47,605 bases of DNA from assembly GCA_022822085.1 (NCBI GenBank), contig JAJECK010000007.1:1-47605 (forward strand), written 5' to 3'. How positions within the stretch are numbered: position 1 is the stretch's first letter; each line of letters begins with the position of its first letter. The position numbers were made by a program, and so were the translations under genes. Source of the stretch: Candidatus Poribacteria bacterium (GTDB lineage: Bacteria > Poribacteria > WGA-4E > WGA-3G). This document shows positions 1-9,273 of this stretch, one piece after another. The notes beneath the pieces are model-generated. The model searched no databases. It was not told where the DNA came from and saw only the letters and a program-made list of their open reading frames with translations.

Positions 1-2
1 TT

Positions 3-83
3 GGTGGTTTTGCACTCGGTGTTTTCTTGAACCAATGTTTAGGACGCTCGCTAATGGCACTCAAAGACGTTGTTTACGCATAA
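3..83 (+). CDS. C-terminal end of an upstream gene (partial)
   Basis: The third forward frame is open from the window edge to a TAA at 81-83 and gives 26 residues ending ALKDVVYA. The other two forward frames either stop early or give Cys/Trp-rich nonsense. The composition (GGFALGVF, then RSLMALKDVVYA) looks like a genuine enzyme or membrane-protein C-terminus. It is too short to name a family. Sequence to the left of the window would settle it. Confidence 0.35.
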   Translation, partial: GGFALGVFLNQCLGRSLMALKDVVYA

Positions 84-117
84 TGAAACTAAAACGATAT
101 TAAATACTTTACAAAAA

Positions 118-142
118 GTTAACTGGCACAAGTCGTTATTAG
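118..142 (+). promoter_or_regulatory. Upstream motif shared with position 42568
   Basis: The stretch has the form GTTAACTGGCAC followed by AAGTCGTTAT and lies about 40 bases before the start codon of the isomerase-like gene. Nearly the same string occurs at 42568-42592 before a small membrane-protein gene, with the AAGTCGTTAT core identical. Conservation outside coding sequence at two similar positions suggests a regulator site or an unusual promoter element. No good -35/-10 pair coincides with it here. The function is inferred only from recurrence. Confidence 0.35.
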
Positions 143-181
143 TAGTAAAATATCATTGAATGAATTGAGGATAAAAGGACA

Positions 182-961
182 ATGTTAACTGTTTGTTATG
201 ACCCTTATTCTGGCACATTAGGTAGATTTACTCGTGCGGAGATTTTTGACCTTGTTTCCGATGCTGGCTATGAAGGTATTAATATACCCGTGAATTCAGC
301 GTTTCTCGGTGAACTTTCTGCAGAGGAGATTGATGATGCGGTGAATCTTGCAGAAAAACACAATCTTGTTGCACCGACGATCGGTTTTGGGAAGCACATT
401 TTGACGACACCTACCCGAAAAGACGAAGCGTTGCGGCACTTTGAGATCGTGCTTGAAGTTGCAAAACAATTTGAAGCGGAGTTTATCGGTGTTTGGGTGA
501 ATCCATCTGCAGATGTTTCACGGCAGGATTCGCTGGACTCACTTGCAGATAACTTGGCTCAAATGGTACCAGCTTGTGATGAACATGGTATAAAGATCGC
601 GCTTGAGTTTGAAAAGGGATGCCCCCTTGATAACTATCGTGAAGGTGTTGCATTTGTATCAGATACTGGATTGCCGGTCTATTTGACATGCGACACGTAT
701 CACCTATTCAATGACGGTGCGGATCCTCATGCTGCAGCATTGGCAATGCAAACGTGTTTAGGTGATGTCCACATGTCTGGAAGTAATCGCGGTGAACCGG
801 GAGGCGGAGTGTTTGACTTCGAGACTTTTGCGAAGGGATTGAAAGAGATCAATTTCTCTGGACCGCTTGTCATTCAGTATAAGATGGAAGATGTTGCGAG
901 TATTAAACGGAGTTGTGAATTTACGCGGAAGTTCAGAGAGATGGTACAAGCGGATAGCTAA
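182..961 (+). CDS. Sugar phosphate isomerase/epimerase-like TIM barrel protein
   Basis: This 259-residue protein has the pattern of the xylose isomerase-like TIM-barrel family (AP_endonuc_2 fold), which interconverts sugars using a bound metal. Candidate metal ligands are the Glu in ALEFEKG (around residue 142), the Asp in TCDTYHLF (around 170) and the His in GDVHMSG (around 198). The usual last Glu appears to be replaced by Gln in VIQYKMED, so the chemistry may differ. There is no signal peptide, so it is predicted cytoplasmic. The start ATG follows AAGGA closely, and a GAGG lies 11 bases upstream. The substrate cannot be read from sequence. It stands alone, with a LamG protein gene 91 bases downstream. 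Confidence 0.8.
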   Translation: MLTVCYDPYSGTLGRFTRAEIFDLVSDAGYEGINIPVNSAFLGELSAEEIDDAVNLAEKHNLVAPTIGFGKHILTTPTRKDEALRHFEIVLEVAKQFEAEFIGVWVNPSADVSRQDSLDSLADNLAQMVPACDEHGIKIALEFEKGCPLDNYREGVAFVSDTGLPVYLTCDTYHLFNDGADPHAAALAMQTCLGDVHMSGSNRGEPGGGVFDFETFAKGLKEINFSGPLVIQYKMEDVASIKRSCEFTRKFREMVQADS

Positions 962-1052
962 CCGGGTGAGGATCGAAAAAAGACACAAACAACAGAGGAC
1001 ATGAACAGCCTCTCATCATTTTCTCAAATCCTGACATTATAGGAGAAATTCA

Positions 1053-1952
1053 ATGAAAAAACTGGTGTTAATCCTAACTTTGACTCTGACAGGTTTAATG
1101 ATAACTGTCAATGCTTTTACGAAAACTATCGTAACAGATGGTTTGGTGAGCTATTGGACTTTTGATCAAAGCACGATAAAAAATAACATCGTTCAGGATG
1201 TTTGGGGTGAAAACGATGCAATAATTGAGGATAATCCAACTATCACAGCGGGAACCGTCAAGAGAGGAATCAGATTAGATGGAATTGGGGATTATGTCAT
1301 TTTACCAAACATCGGCAATTTTGGAAGCCGCATTGGAGCGTATACTTTTGAAGCTTGGTTTAAAACGACCCACACCAACAGTTGGAGTGCGATCTATAAT
1401 GTCACTGAACCGCCTTGTAACAGGCATAAAAGAGGTTACGGAATTCTAATTAATGCTGCGTGGGATGATAAATGGAATGACATCATTGAGACTAAAAAGA
1501 ATTCATTCCTCATTCAACGTATGAACAAGGTAGGCGAGGGTGGTTGTGCTGGCGGTTCCTCTACACGAACACTTCCAGTTTCAGATGGCAAGTGGCACCA
1601 GATTGTATATACAACACGCACACCTACAGACGAAGAATTAGCTGACTTCCCATTTGGAAGAGCTGTGGGGGTGTGTAGTACAATTGGAGTTTATCTTGAT
1701 GCACAACTACTTAGCGAGGCAGCTGGTTGTACATCCGGTCCACTCCGTCCCTATACAGAACCTATTTATTTGGGTGCTGTAAACGATGATGGTAAAGCAT
1801 TAGGATTTTTTAATGGTGTTTTTGATGAAGTGCGGATATATGACCGTGCACTTACTCATGAAGAAGTGATACGCAATTATGATCTTGTCCTGAGCGTGGA
1901 GGCAGGTCAGAAACTGTCTACGGTCTGGGGTTCGTTGAAGGCGAAACGTTAG
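1053..1952 (+). CDS. Secreted LamG-domain (concanavalin A-like) protein
   Basis: The protein has 299 residues. Residues 1-22 are a Sec signal peptide (MKKLVLILTLTLTGLM, then a small-residue cleavage region). The rest is one LamG/concanavalin A-like jelly-roll: LVSYWTFD opens the fold, YTFEAWFKT and KWHQIVYT are typical internal strands, and FNGVFDEVRIYDRALTHEE is the signature last strand. Such domains bind glycans or proteins outside the cell. Extra cysteines (in EPPCNRH, GGCAGG, GVCST, AGCTSG) may form disulfides. The TAGGAG ribosome site sits 8 bases before ATG. The tail ends in a short basic segment (TVWGSLKAKR). No catalytic residues are evident, so binding is the likely role. Confidence 0.85.
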   Translation: MKKLVLILTLTLTGLMITVNAFTKTIVTDGLVSYWTFDQSTIKNNIVQDVWGENDAIIEDNPTITAGTVKRGIRLDGIGDYVILPNIGNFGSRIGAYTFEAWFKTTHTNSWSAIYNVTEPPCNRHKRGYGILINAAWDDKWNDIIETKKNSFLIQRMNKVGEGGCAGGSSTRTLPVSDGKWHQIVYTTRTPTDEELADFPFGRAVGVCSTIGVYLDAQLLSEAAGCTSGPLRPYTEPIYLGAVNDDGKALGFFNGVFDEVRIYDRALTHEEVIRNYDLVLSVEAGQKLSTVWGSLKAKR

Positions 1953-2151
1953 AACGGGCATGGAAATGATGCATACTTTTCCGCATGTTGACTGCATTAG
2001 AAGTTCATTCACATTATAGGGACGGCCTCTATGTCTTTCCTTGTTTCGGTGCCCAGAGATACGTGACAAGGCACAGAGACCTCGTCCTACAAATAACCTA
2101 TGAGATAAATTGATGTTTGAGTCAAGATTTACCTTTTTCAACAACTTTCTA

Positions 2152-3846
2152 CTATGGGTCAGGAATTAAAGGTTTTAGGTTGTCTTTTCCAGCTTCATAT
2201 AGATAAGCATCTCTCTTATTAAAATATGTTTTATACACACTTTGCCAATCGCTGTTTGTTAACCCCCATCGTGGAGCCGGACCGAGTTTAAAATAGATAA
2301 TATTCGCTTCTTCCAGACTCTTAAATGGATAGTCACCTACTGGTGCATCGCGTGTTCTGGGGACAAAAATAACAGCGTCGTGAACATCAAATTTCTTAAC
2401 CAACGGAGGTAATTTCTGATAAACTGCACTCCAATTCTGATACACCTTCCCAATCCACACATAACTCCATACAGTGTTCACACTGAGCAGTATTAGACAT
2501 ATTCCAGCGACATAAGCGATTTCATTTGTCCAGATCGGTTTTTTGAGTCGTTGATATAGAATAAACATACCTCGTGCTGTTAATGGTATGAATCCGAGAA
2601 AAATTGCTTCGGTGTAGTAGCGTGCGTTGACTGGCGTAAATCCCCATGTTGATCCTTCAAAGTAAAAGAAGGCATAAAGTATAAGACTTCCCACAATAAA
2701 AGCCAAACATAACACATCATATCTATTTCGTGAGGAATGAAAAAATGGGACAAGCGCGAGGCACCAAGGGATTAATAAAGGTAGAAAATCAAGGAAAAAC
2801 TTGGGAGTTACCTTTGCGTCAATTAGGAGTCTGGGTTTGTAATTCCCCCACCCAAGTGTGTTGAAACTGATACATGGCAGAATGTGTTGCCATGTCCTTC
2901 TGACCGACCATTGTGGCTTAAATTCCCATCCACTATCAAGTGGAACATAATACCCTTCAGTACGTTTGCCAAAACCGATTTTGTCGTAAGGTTGTGCTGC
3001 TGTGTGCGTGAACTTGAGTGGATTTCCTGTGAAATGGTGATTCCACGCCATACATACCATGACCATAAATGCAAAGGGTATTAAGAAAATCCCTAACCGA
3101 GTCATCAATTGTTTCTGGGTAGGTGTGTCTAATTGATTCTGCTCATCTGTTTCGGTGGATTCGTCTGCAACTTTTGGTTTATAGAGGTGATATAGTGCGA
3201 ATCCTGCTCCGACAACACCAAAAACTATGGCGGAGAGTGGACGCGTATTGAAAGCGTAGCCTAATGCAAATCCTGAGAGTAGTGGATAGATAAGATTCTG
3301 TGAACCATTTAGGATTCGGACAAGCGTGAATAGAAAGAGTGTGAGGTAAAATCGGCTTACCGGTTCGCTGAACCATGTTGATCCCATTCCTGCTGTTGCG
3401 GGTGAGATCAGTGCAATAATCGCTGCTATAAGTGCGATTGGTTTGCCGTAGGTGTCTTTGACCAAAAAGAAAAGTAGAAATATTGCGCCACCTGTTGCAA
3501 GAGCGGGAATAAGCCAAGGCGCGTTGAAGAATACACCAAACATTAGCATGAGTGCATTTCCGAATGGATATTTGGAATACCATTTTCCGTTTAACATGTT
3601 GATGTGTGGCGACGGAGAAAGTCCATATTCAGGCATCGGTTTGCCGTTTGGGTCTTGAACTGGTGTTCCATCATTTGTTTGGATAGGTACTGGTATGGAG
3701 ATTTTGCCTTGCGTGAATAATTTTGCTTGGAATAGGTATGAAGCGGTGTCGGGTTCAAAATAGGAGAAGTTGAGATAGATCCCGCTTAGGATTATTGATA
3801 GTAGTACACCGAGTCCGGAGATAATCAGAATAGATTTGTTTTTCAT
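2152..3846 (-). CDS. Membrane glycosyltransferase, GT-C fold, family 39-like
   Basis: This is a 564-residue polytopic membrane protein. A transmembrane helix at the N-terminus is followed by a periplasmic-type loop with an acidic motif (YFEPDTASYLFQAKLF), the hallmark position of the catalytic Asp in GT-C lipid-phospho-sugar transferases of the PMT/ArnT type. About ten hydrophobic segments follow, then a soluble C-terminal tail. The ATG at 3846 is chosen because the longer reading begins inside the preceding gene and adds a charged non-hydrophobic leader. It starts 4 bases after the stop of the protease-TPR gene, so the two are probably co-transcribed. It probably moves a sugar from a polyprenyl-phosphate donor. 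The acceptor is unknown. Confidence 0.72.
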   Translation of the reverse strand: MKNKSILIISGLGVLLSIILSGIYLNFSYFEPDTASYLFQAKLFTQGKISIPVPIQTNDGTPVQDPNGKPMPEYGLSPSPHINMLNGKWYSKYPFGNALMLMFGVFFNAPWLIPALATGGAIFLLFFLVKDTYGKPIALIAAIIALISPATAGMGSTWFSEPVSRFYLTLFLFTLVRILNGSQNLIYPLLSGFALGYAFNTRPLSAIVFGVVGAGFALYHLYKPKVADESTETDEQNQLDTPTQKQLMTRLGIFLIPFAFMVMVCMAWNHHFTGNPLKFTHTAAQPYDKIGFGKRTEGYYVPLDSGWEFKPQWSVRRTWQHILPCISFNTLGWGNYKPRLLIDAKVTPKFFLDFLPLLIPWCLALVPFFHSSRNRYDVLCLAFIVGSLILYAFFYFEGSTWGFTPVNARYYTEAIFLGFIPLTARGMFILYQRLKKPIWTNEIAYVAGICLILLSVNTVWSYVWIGKVYQNWSAVYQKLPPLVKKFDVHDAVIFVPRTRDAPVGDYPFKSLEEANIIYFKLGPAPRWGLTNSDWQSVYKTYFNKRDAYLYEAGKDNLKPLIPDP

Positions 3847-3850
3847 CGTT

Positions 3851-6340
3851 TTATTTATCGGATTCAAGTTCTTTTGCCTTCGCGAAGTCCTTTTCGGCCT
3901 CATCAGACTGTCCGAGCACTTTCTTTGCGTTTCCGCGGTTTGTGTAAGCAAGTACATCCTTTGGGTTAATCTTTATTGCTTGTGTGTAATCGTCTATAGC
4001 TGCTTTATAAAGTTGTTGTACTTCTGCTGCATTACCCTGATCCGCTTTAGATTTTCCAATCAGATACTTCACCCATCCCCGATTGTTGTATGCCATAGCA
4101 TACTTAGGAAAAAGTTGTATTGCTTGTGTATAATCATCAATAGCTGCTTGATAAAGATGCAGTGCTTCAGTTATATTTCCTTGATTTGCTATTGATCTAC
4201 CAAGGACTGTCCTCGTTAACCCGCGATGGAAATACGGAAAGTCATACTTAGAGTCTATCTTAATTGAGTGCGTATAGTCATCAACTGCTGCTTGATAGAG
4301 ATGTTGCGCTTCCGCTACATCACCTTGACTTGCTTTGAATTTCCCAAATTCATGCTGTGTCCACCCCCGATTGTTGAGGGCGAGGGCAAACTCAGGATTG
4401 ATCTTGAGGGTCAGTGTGTAGTCGTCTATAGCTGCTTGATAAAGTTGCAGTGCTTCTGCTGCATTCCCTTGATTAACTTTTGATTTACTAAGACCATATT
4501 TCGCTCGTCCACGCCAGAAGTATGCTCGGATATGTTTAGGGTTTTGTTGGATAGCATTATCAAAACTAATTATTGCCTTGGCGTAGTCTCCCGCATTGAA
4601 TCTACCTTCTCCTTCATGGTGGTAAGCGTGAGCACGGATATGAGGGTGCTTTTGCCACTGTGCCAGAGGTTCGGGTGGAGCTGACTGAGCAAGTAATGCT
4701 TTAAGTTTATTTGATGGGACTTCAAAACTGTAATAATCTGAGCGGGCGTGAATTCCGATGACTTCTCCTTTACTGTTTAGCACAGGACCGCCACTCCTTC
4801 CTTTGCCAGGTTTAGCTGTTGTTCCAAGCAAATTGTCACTTTTTCGGATACCGTGTACATTTCCAGTTGTGACCTTGTATTTTCTACCAGGATATCCCAT
4901 AGCAACAACAGGTTGCCCTTTTTGAACTAAATCGCTGTCTCCCAAAGGCAGCGGTGTGCCTTCGCCTGAGAGTTTCAAAACAACGATATCATATTCCACA
5001 TCATACGCGACTACATCCTCAACTGCCCAGATTGTTTCCTTGTCGCTGAGTTTTGCAAAAATGGGACCAGGTTTTGCCACAACGTGGATGTTCGTTACAA
5101 TTTTGTCCTTATCTACGAAAAACCCGCTACCATAGGGAAATCCAATTGAAGGACCAGCCCAACACATAACCCGTACTGTAGATACTCTACCTTTCTCGAA
5201 ATCCAATCCTGATTTCTGTGCATTTGCATCTGCTATTTTAAAGTAGTCCGCGATACCTGATTGATACAAGCTGCGCGCATTCTTCGGATTCCCTTGAGCG
5301 AATAATATGTCCCCAAGAGCAGCCTTTGCCCGTCCGCGATTATAGTGAGCATGAGAATGTTCAAGATCAATTGAAATTGCTTGTGTGTAGTCATTTATCG
5401 CTTCTTGATAGAAGTTCTGTGCTTCTGCTACATTCCCTTGACCAGCTTTAGATAGACCAAGACTATACTTCGCCCATCCACGGTTGTTATAGGCAACAGC
5501 ATGTTCAGAGTTTAGTTTTATTCCGCGTGTATAGTCATTTATCGCACCAGTATAGTCACCAAGATTGGACTTCGTGAGTCCACGCTCCAAGTAGGCAAAG
5601 GTATATTCGGGATTTAGTTGAATAGCTTTATTGAAAGCAGCTATTGCTCCATCAAAGTCCTCAGTGTTATATTTATTTTCACCCTCATTGAAGTAAACAT
5701 AGGCACGGATAAGTTCTCGTTTTTGCCATTCTGCTAAAGATTCTATTACATCTAATCTTGGAAGCAAGACCTTGAGAGCACTTGAGGGAATAGCATAAGC
5801 GTAAACGCCTGAGCGAGCAACAATCCCTATAACCTCTTGCTTACTGTTTATCACTGGGGATCCGCTACGCACTGAAGCAGTGTTAACTTTCGTCCGGATC
5901 CATTTGTCACTGTTTCGGATACTATGTACTTTCCCTTTTGTTGCCTTGTATTTTCCGTCAGAGTACCCTATGACGGAAATAAACTCATCGCTTTGAACCG
6001 CATCGCTGTTACCTATAGGAAGGGGATTGCCTTCGCCATCGAGTTTTAAAATGACGAGATTGTTTTTAACATCATACGCTGTAACACCTTTAACTGATAA
6101 GATTTTTTCTGTGTTGCTAAGTTTAGCGAAAACAGGGCCGGGTTGTGCGACAACATGGATATTTGTTGCAATTTTATCCTTATCCACAAAGAATCCACTA
6201 CCAAGCGTAATTGTTTTTCCAACTTGACTTATCAAGCGGACTGTCGTTTTTCTGTCAACCTGTTGGGGTGCCTGTGCGCATGATAAAATAAATCCCAAGG
6301 TTACCAGTAAACTCAAGAAAGTTATGATGCGATGTTTCAT
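3851..6340 (-). CDS. Lipoprotein with two trypsin-like protease-TPR blocks
   Basis: The protein has 829 residues from the ATG at 6340, which begins a lipoprotein signal (MKHRIITFLSLLVTLGF, then ILSC as lipobox). A longer start 27 bases upstream would spoil the signal. Layout: protease domain 1 (about 35-190), TPRs (about 195-350), protease domain 2 (about 370-540), TPRs to the end. Domain 2 has a complete triad: His in TNIHVVAKPG, Asp in EYDIVVLKL, Ser in GRSGGPVLNS. Domain 1 keeps His (TNIHVVAQPG) and Ser (RSGSPVINS), but the aligned Asp is Asn (KNNLVILKL). Domain 1 is therefore probably impaired or a binding module. The TPR units are long and carry a recurring QGNxAEAxxLYQAAIDDYT segment. 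Predicted location is the periplasm, membrane-anchored. It is the first gene of a two-gene unit with the downstream glycosyltransferase. Confidence 0.85.
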   Translation of the reverse strand: MKHRIITFLSLLVTLGFILSCAQAPQQVDRKTTVRLISQVGKTITLGSGFFVDKDKIATNIHVVAQPGPVFAKLSNTEKILSVKGVTAYDVKNNLVILKLDGEGNPLPIGNSDAVQSDEFISVIGYSDGKYKATKGKVHSIRNSDKWIRTKVNTASVRSGSPVINSKQEVIGIVARSGVYAYAIPSSALKVLLPRLDVIESLAEWQKRELIRAYVYFNEGENKYNTEDFDGAIAAFNKAIQLNPEYTFAYLERGLTKSNLGDYTGAINDYTRGIKLNSEHAVAYNNRGWAKYSLGLSKAGQGNVAEAQNFYQEAINDYTQAISIDLEHSHAHYNRGRAKAALGDILFAQGNPKNARSLYQSGIADYFKIADANAQKSGLDFEKGRVSTVRVMCWAGPSIGFPYGSGFFVDKDKIVTNIHVVAKPGPIFAKLSDKETIWAVEDVVAYDVEYDIVVLKLSGEGTPLPLGDSDLVQKGQPVVAMGYPGRKYKVTTGNVHGIRKSDNLLGTTAKPGKGRSGGPVLNSKGEVIGIHARSDYYSFEVPSNKLKALLAQSAPPEPLAQWQKHPHIRAHAYHHEGEGRFNAGDYAKAIISFDNAIQQNPKHIRAYFWRGRAKYGLSKSKVNQGNAAEALQLYQAAIDDYTLTLKINPEFALALNNRGWTQHEFGKFKASQGDVAEAQHLYQAAVDDYTHSIKIDSKYDFPYFHRGLTRTVLGRSIANQGNITEALHLYQAAIDDYTQAIQLFPKYAMAYNNRGWVKYLIGKSKADQGNAAEVQQLYKAAIDDYTQAIKINPKDVLAYTNRGNAKKVLGQSDEAEKDFAKAKELESDK

Positions 6341-6402
6341 GAAGATGTGGGATTCTTGTTTTTGCATTGCTACCCGCAGTGTAAATTATACCAGTTTTTT
6401 GT

Positions 6403-6430
6403 TTGACACACTCATTAAATATGATACAAT
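6403..6430 (+). promoter_or_regulatory. Sigma70-type promoter for the DUF5069 gene
   Basis: TTGACA at 6403-6408 and TACAAT at 6425-6430 are separated by 16 bases. They lie in the divergent gap between the reverse-strand protease gene and the DUF5069 gene. The start codon at 6480 is about 50 bases downstream and preceded by AAAGGAAA. This supports the later ATG over in-frame codons upstream, which lie before or inside the promoter. Confidence 0.55.
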
Positions 6431-6479
6431 ATCGTTAGTAGATATGATACCACATTTTCAAATTGAAAGGAAACGAATT

Positions 6480-7763
6480 ATGGATTTAACACGTCAACCA
6501 CCACGGCGTCCTTCAAATCTCGGTGTTGCAGGGATTGTCGGTGCGGCACGTATGACTGACAAAGCACGCGCACATAATAAAGAGATGCTCGGGGAGTTTG
6601 TTTATGGAAGATATTCAGGTTTAGATAGACGCATTTTAGAGTTCTTAGGTATTTCTGCAGACGATTTTGCAGAAGCAGCAGATGAACATGATGATGGAAC
6701 ACTCAGTAACTGGATGCTTGAGCAGGGAAATAAGACAGAAGATGAGATTGCGGCATTTAATCAATCGGAATTAGAACGACTGCCTGCAGACAAGAAACAT
6801 AAGCAGTTACTTGAAGAGAGATTGGCTAAGTATGCTCCGGATCGGACAGATATTAAGACCGTCCTACAGTCCATTGAACTTGACGATTGGGGTTGTTTCT
6901 GGCAGGTAGACCTTACCGTGCGTCCACCACGCAGTGCACGTACACGTGATGTTGCTGGTATTTGTGGTGTTGCGCGTATGGCGGATAAAGCGCGAGCAGA
7001 ACGCGCAGGGAAAATTGGGGACTATAAATACGGTGATATTTCTGGACAAGATGTTCGGATTTTGGCGTTCCTTGATGTTTCAGCAGATGATTTTCAGGAA
7101 GCAGCGGTTAGCAACCCGAACGATATTGAACTTGGTGAGTGGGTACAGGAAAACTGTGATAAATCAAAACAGGAAATTGATACTTACAATCAGGCTATGA
7201 TCAATCGGGGACCAGATGAAACGACACATGAACGGTTTGAAGCGCGTCGTCAGGAAGTGGAGGCAAGTCCCACGGACATCACAACATGGGTAGCACTGCA
7301 AGATTTGGATGACGAGTTGAGTTTTGGTATCGTTGATCTCAATCGGCGCGCCCCACGTAGCCCTTATGATACAGATGTTTACGGTATGGTGCATCTTGCA
7401 CGATTGATAGACAAAGGTAGGGCATTTAACGGTAACACTTTGGGTGAGTATTTCTATGCAGAGGATTCGGGAATGGACAGGATGGCACTCGGTTTTCTCG
7501 GTGTATCTGCCGATGACTTTACTGACGCGCTAAAGGAATATTCTACCGATGCTGAGATTGAGTCGTGGTTGCAGGAGAACTATTCAAAAAGTGATGCGGA
7601 GATTAGTGCATTTAATGAAAAGATGACGCACATGGGACCCGAAAATGAGCGATATCAAACGATGATGGACCGTATGCTCAAAAAACTTGGTGCTGAGGAT
7701 ACGAATATTAGGACTTGGTTCGCTCTGATGGACCTTGATGATGAGAAGACGTTTGCGTTGTAG
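6480..7763 (+). CDS. Protein with three tandem DUF5069 domains
   Basis: The protein has 427 residues and contains three consecutive copies of the DUF5069 domain, starting near residues 1, 142 and 285. Each copy has a D/N-L-T/N-R-R/P-P-R start, a V..ARM/L.DKAR block, an LGEF/IGDY/LGEY.Y segment, D.R/M..LGFL/LEFLGISADDF, and a final AFN/TYNQ stretch. Each copy ends in a short LDDE-type tail. No catalytic motif is known for the family. There is no signal peptide or membrane segment. The start at 6480 has AAAGGAAA at ideal distance and a promoter about 50 bases upstream. Single-domain DUF5069 proteins are the usual form, so the triple fusion is the unusual feature. Confidence 0.85.
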   Translation: MDLTRQPPRRPSNLGVAGIVGAARMTDKARAHNKEMLGEFVYGRYSGLDRRILEFLGISADDFAEAADEHDDGTLSNWMLEQGNKTEDEIAAFNQSELERLPADKKHKQLLEERLAKYAPDRTDIKTVLQSIELDDWGCFWQVDLTVRPPRSARTRDVAGICGVARMADKARAERAGKIGDYKYGDISGQDVRILAFLDVSADDFQEAAVSNPNDIELGEWVQENCDKSKQEIDTYNQAMINRGPDETTHERFEARRQEVEASPTDITTWVALQDLDDELSFGIVDLNRRAPRSPYDTDVYGMVHLARLIDKGRAFNGNTLGEYFYAEDSGMDRMALGFLGVSADDFTDALKEYSTDAEIESWLQENYSKSDAEISAFNEKMTHMGPENERYQTMMDRMLKKLGAEDTNIRTWFALMDLDDEKTFAL

Positions 7764-7803
7764 TATTTCATAGGAAGTTATATGAGTCTGTAGGAATCGG
7801 ACT

Positions 7804-9069
7804 ATGAAAAATGTTGAAGCGATTGCTGATGTTGAATCGGGTAAGAGGACAGATGCTAATGCAGCGTGGTGGGGATTTGATCCTGAAGATGCAACAGAAG
7901 GATTGCAGGCGGCTATTGATTCTGGTGCAAGACGTTTGATTGTACCAAATATGCATGCTGATTGGATTGTCCGTCCGATTAGACTTGCCAGCAATCAGGA
8001 AATTATCTTTGAGCGGGGCACAGTCGTCTCCGCGAAACGCGGTGAATATCGCGGCAAAGGTGATTCCATGTTTACGGCACAAGATGTGGAGAACCTAACC
8101 ATACGCGGATATGGTGCGACTTTTCGTATGTGGAAACAGGACTATATCACAGGACTTGTGCTGGAACAATTTGATTGGCATCGTTGGTATGGACAGTATC
8201 CTAAAGCAGAATGGCGGATGACGTTGTCAATTCGGGGTTCCGAAAATGTAAGTGTCTACGGTTTGACACTCAAAGATAGTGGCGGAGATGGTATTTATGT
8301 GGATGGTAGTAAGGAACAAAGATACTCAAAAGGAGTCCTGCTGCGCGATCTCGTCTGTGATAACCATTATCGGCAAGGTATCAGTATAATCAGTGTTGAA
8401 AACCTTACTGTTGACAACTGCATTTTTTCTAACACGTGGGGAACGCCTCCTTCATCCGGTGTAGATATTGAACCTGACCTGCACAATCAGCGTGTCAAAA
8501 ATGTACAATTCTCTGGTTGCCACTTTGTTGACAACGCAGGGGATGGAATAGAAATATTCTTAGCACATACCACAGATGAAACCGAAGATGTGACGATCCG
8601 ATTTGACAATTGCTATATTAGCAGTGAGCATGGATCAGGAATTCGTGTGTCAAAGATTGCGGATAAAGGACCGGGTGGACATATTGAATTCAATAACTGC
8701 ACAGTTGATAACACAAACGGTTATGGCATCAAGGTTCAGGAGAAATCAATTAATGGTGCACGTGTGGTCTTCAGGGATTGTGTTGTCATGGATACTGCAA
8801 CAGATCGGCAATTCAACGATGAATGGGTTCCAATTCTGATATCCTTACCGAAAACGGACATAGTACAATCTGTGGGAGGGATTGATTTCATTGATTGTTT
8901 TGTTGGGGACAATTATGACCGTACTGCTATTGCCTATACTCAACAAAATAGCCGTTTACCACTTCAGGATGTCACAGGGACAATCACAGTGTTGAACCCA
9001 AATGGTGTTCGTGCTGAGTTAGGTAAAGATAGAGAAAAACTTCCGTTGATTGTCACACCGTATAAATAA
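7804..9069 (+). CDS. Right-handed parallel beta-helix protein (pectate lyase-like fold)
   Basis: The protein has 421 residues. From about residue 85 it shows coil repeats typical of right-handed beta-helices: VENLTIRGYG, SENVSVYGLTLKDSGGDGIYV, VENLTVDNCIFSN, VKNVQFSGCHFVDNAGDGIEIF, VTIRFDNCYISSEHGSGI, IEFNNCTVDNTNGYGIKV. The N-terminal part (DATEGLQAAIDSGARRLIVPN) is the common cap of pectate lyase or pectinase-like enzymes. No signal peptide is visible, so it may be cytoplasmic or exported by another route. Catalytic residues of a particular polysaccharide lyase or GH28 family cannot be assigned. TAGGAA precedes the ATG, 40 bases after the DUF5069 gene, so the two are probably co-transcribed. 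Confidence 0.75.
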   Translation: MKNVEAIADVESGKRTDANAAWWGFDPEDATEGLQAAIDSGARRLIVPNMHADWIVRPIRLASNQEIIFERGTVVSAKRGEYRGKGDSMFTAQDVENLTIRGYGATFRMWKQDYITGLVLEQFDWHRWYGQYPKAEWRMTLSIRGSENVSVYGLTLKDSGGDGIYVDGSKEQRYSKGVLLRDLVCDNHYRQGISIISVENLTVDNCIFSNTWGTPPSSGVDIEPDLHNQRVKNVQFSGCHFVDNAGDGIEIFLAHTTDETEDVTIRFDNCYISSEHGSGIRVSKIADKGPGGHIEFNNCTVDNTNGYGIKVQEKSINGARVVFRDCVVMDTATDRQFNDEWVPILISLPKTDIVQSVGGIDFIDCFVGDNYDRTAIAYTQQNSRLPLQDVTGTITVLNPNGVRAELGKDREKLPLIVTPYK

Positions 9070-9076
9070 GGTGTAA

Positions 9077-9172
9077 ATTCATCCCATATTAGAAGGTGCT
9101 GATGAACATCTGATACGCATCCTCGGCAAACATCCAGAAATGATGGCACGTGAAGCAATGGTGAGTGTTTAG
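9077..9172 (+). pseudogene. Possible decayed gene fragment
   Basis: Between the beta-helix and carbonic anhydrase genes, one forward frame is open for about 31 codons without a start. It reads like protein (LEGADEHLIRILGKHPEMM, then AREAMVSV before TAG at 9170). The codon use resembles that of the neighbours. It may be the last part of a lost gene, but this length can arise by chance and I do not recognise a family. Confidence 0.2.
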
Positions 9173-9273
9173 ATATAGATATAAATGACTACTGCGGAGA
9201 CTCTGACGAGATTTTCCAATGGATGCTAATACTACAAAAAGGCATCTACTCCGCAAGGAATGTTAATGTTAAA

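Noticed and set aside
121-142. Sigma54 promoter (TGGCAC element)
   Set aside because: TGGCAC is present but no GC dinucleotide lies at the required distance, and the second copy of the motif has TAGCAT.
8964-9158. Reverse-strand open frame over the beta-helix gene end
   Set aside because: It overlaps a well-supported gene and its composition looks like a shadow frame. The same holds for most short frames opposite the TPR and WD40 genes.
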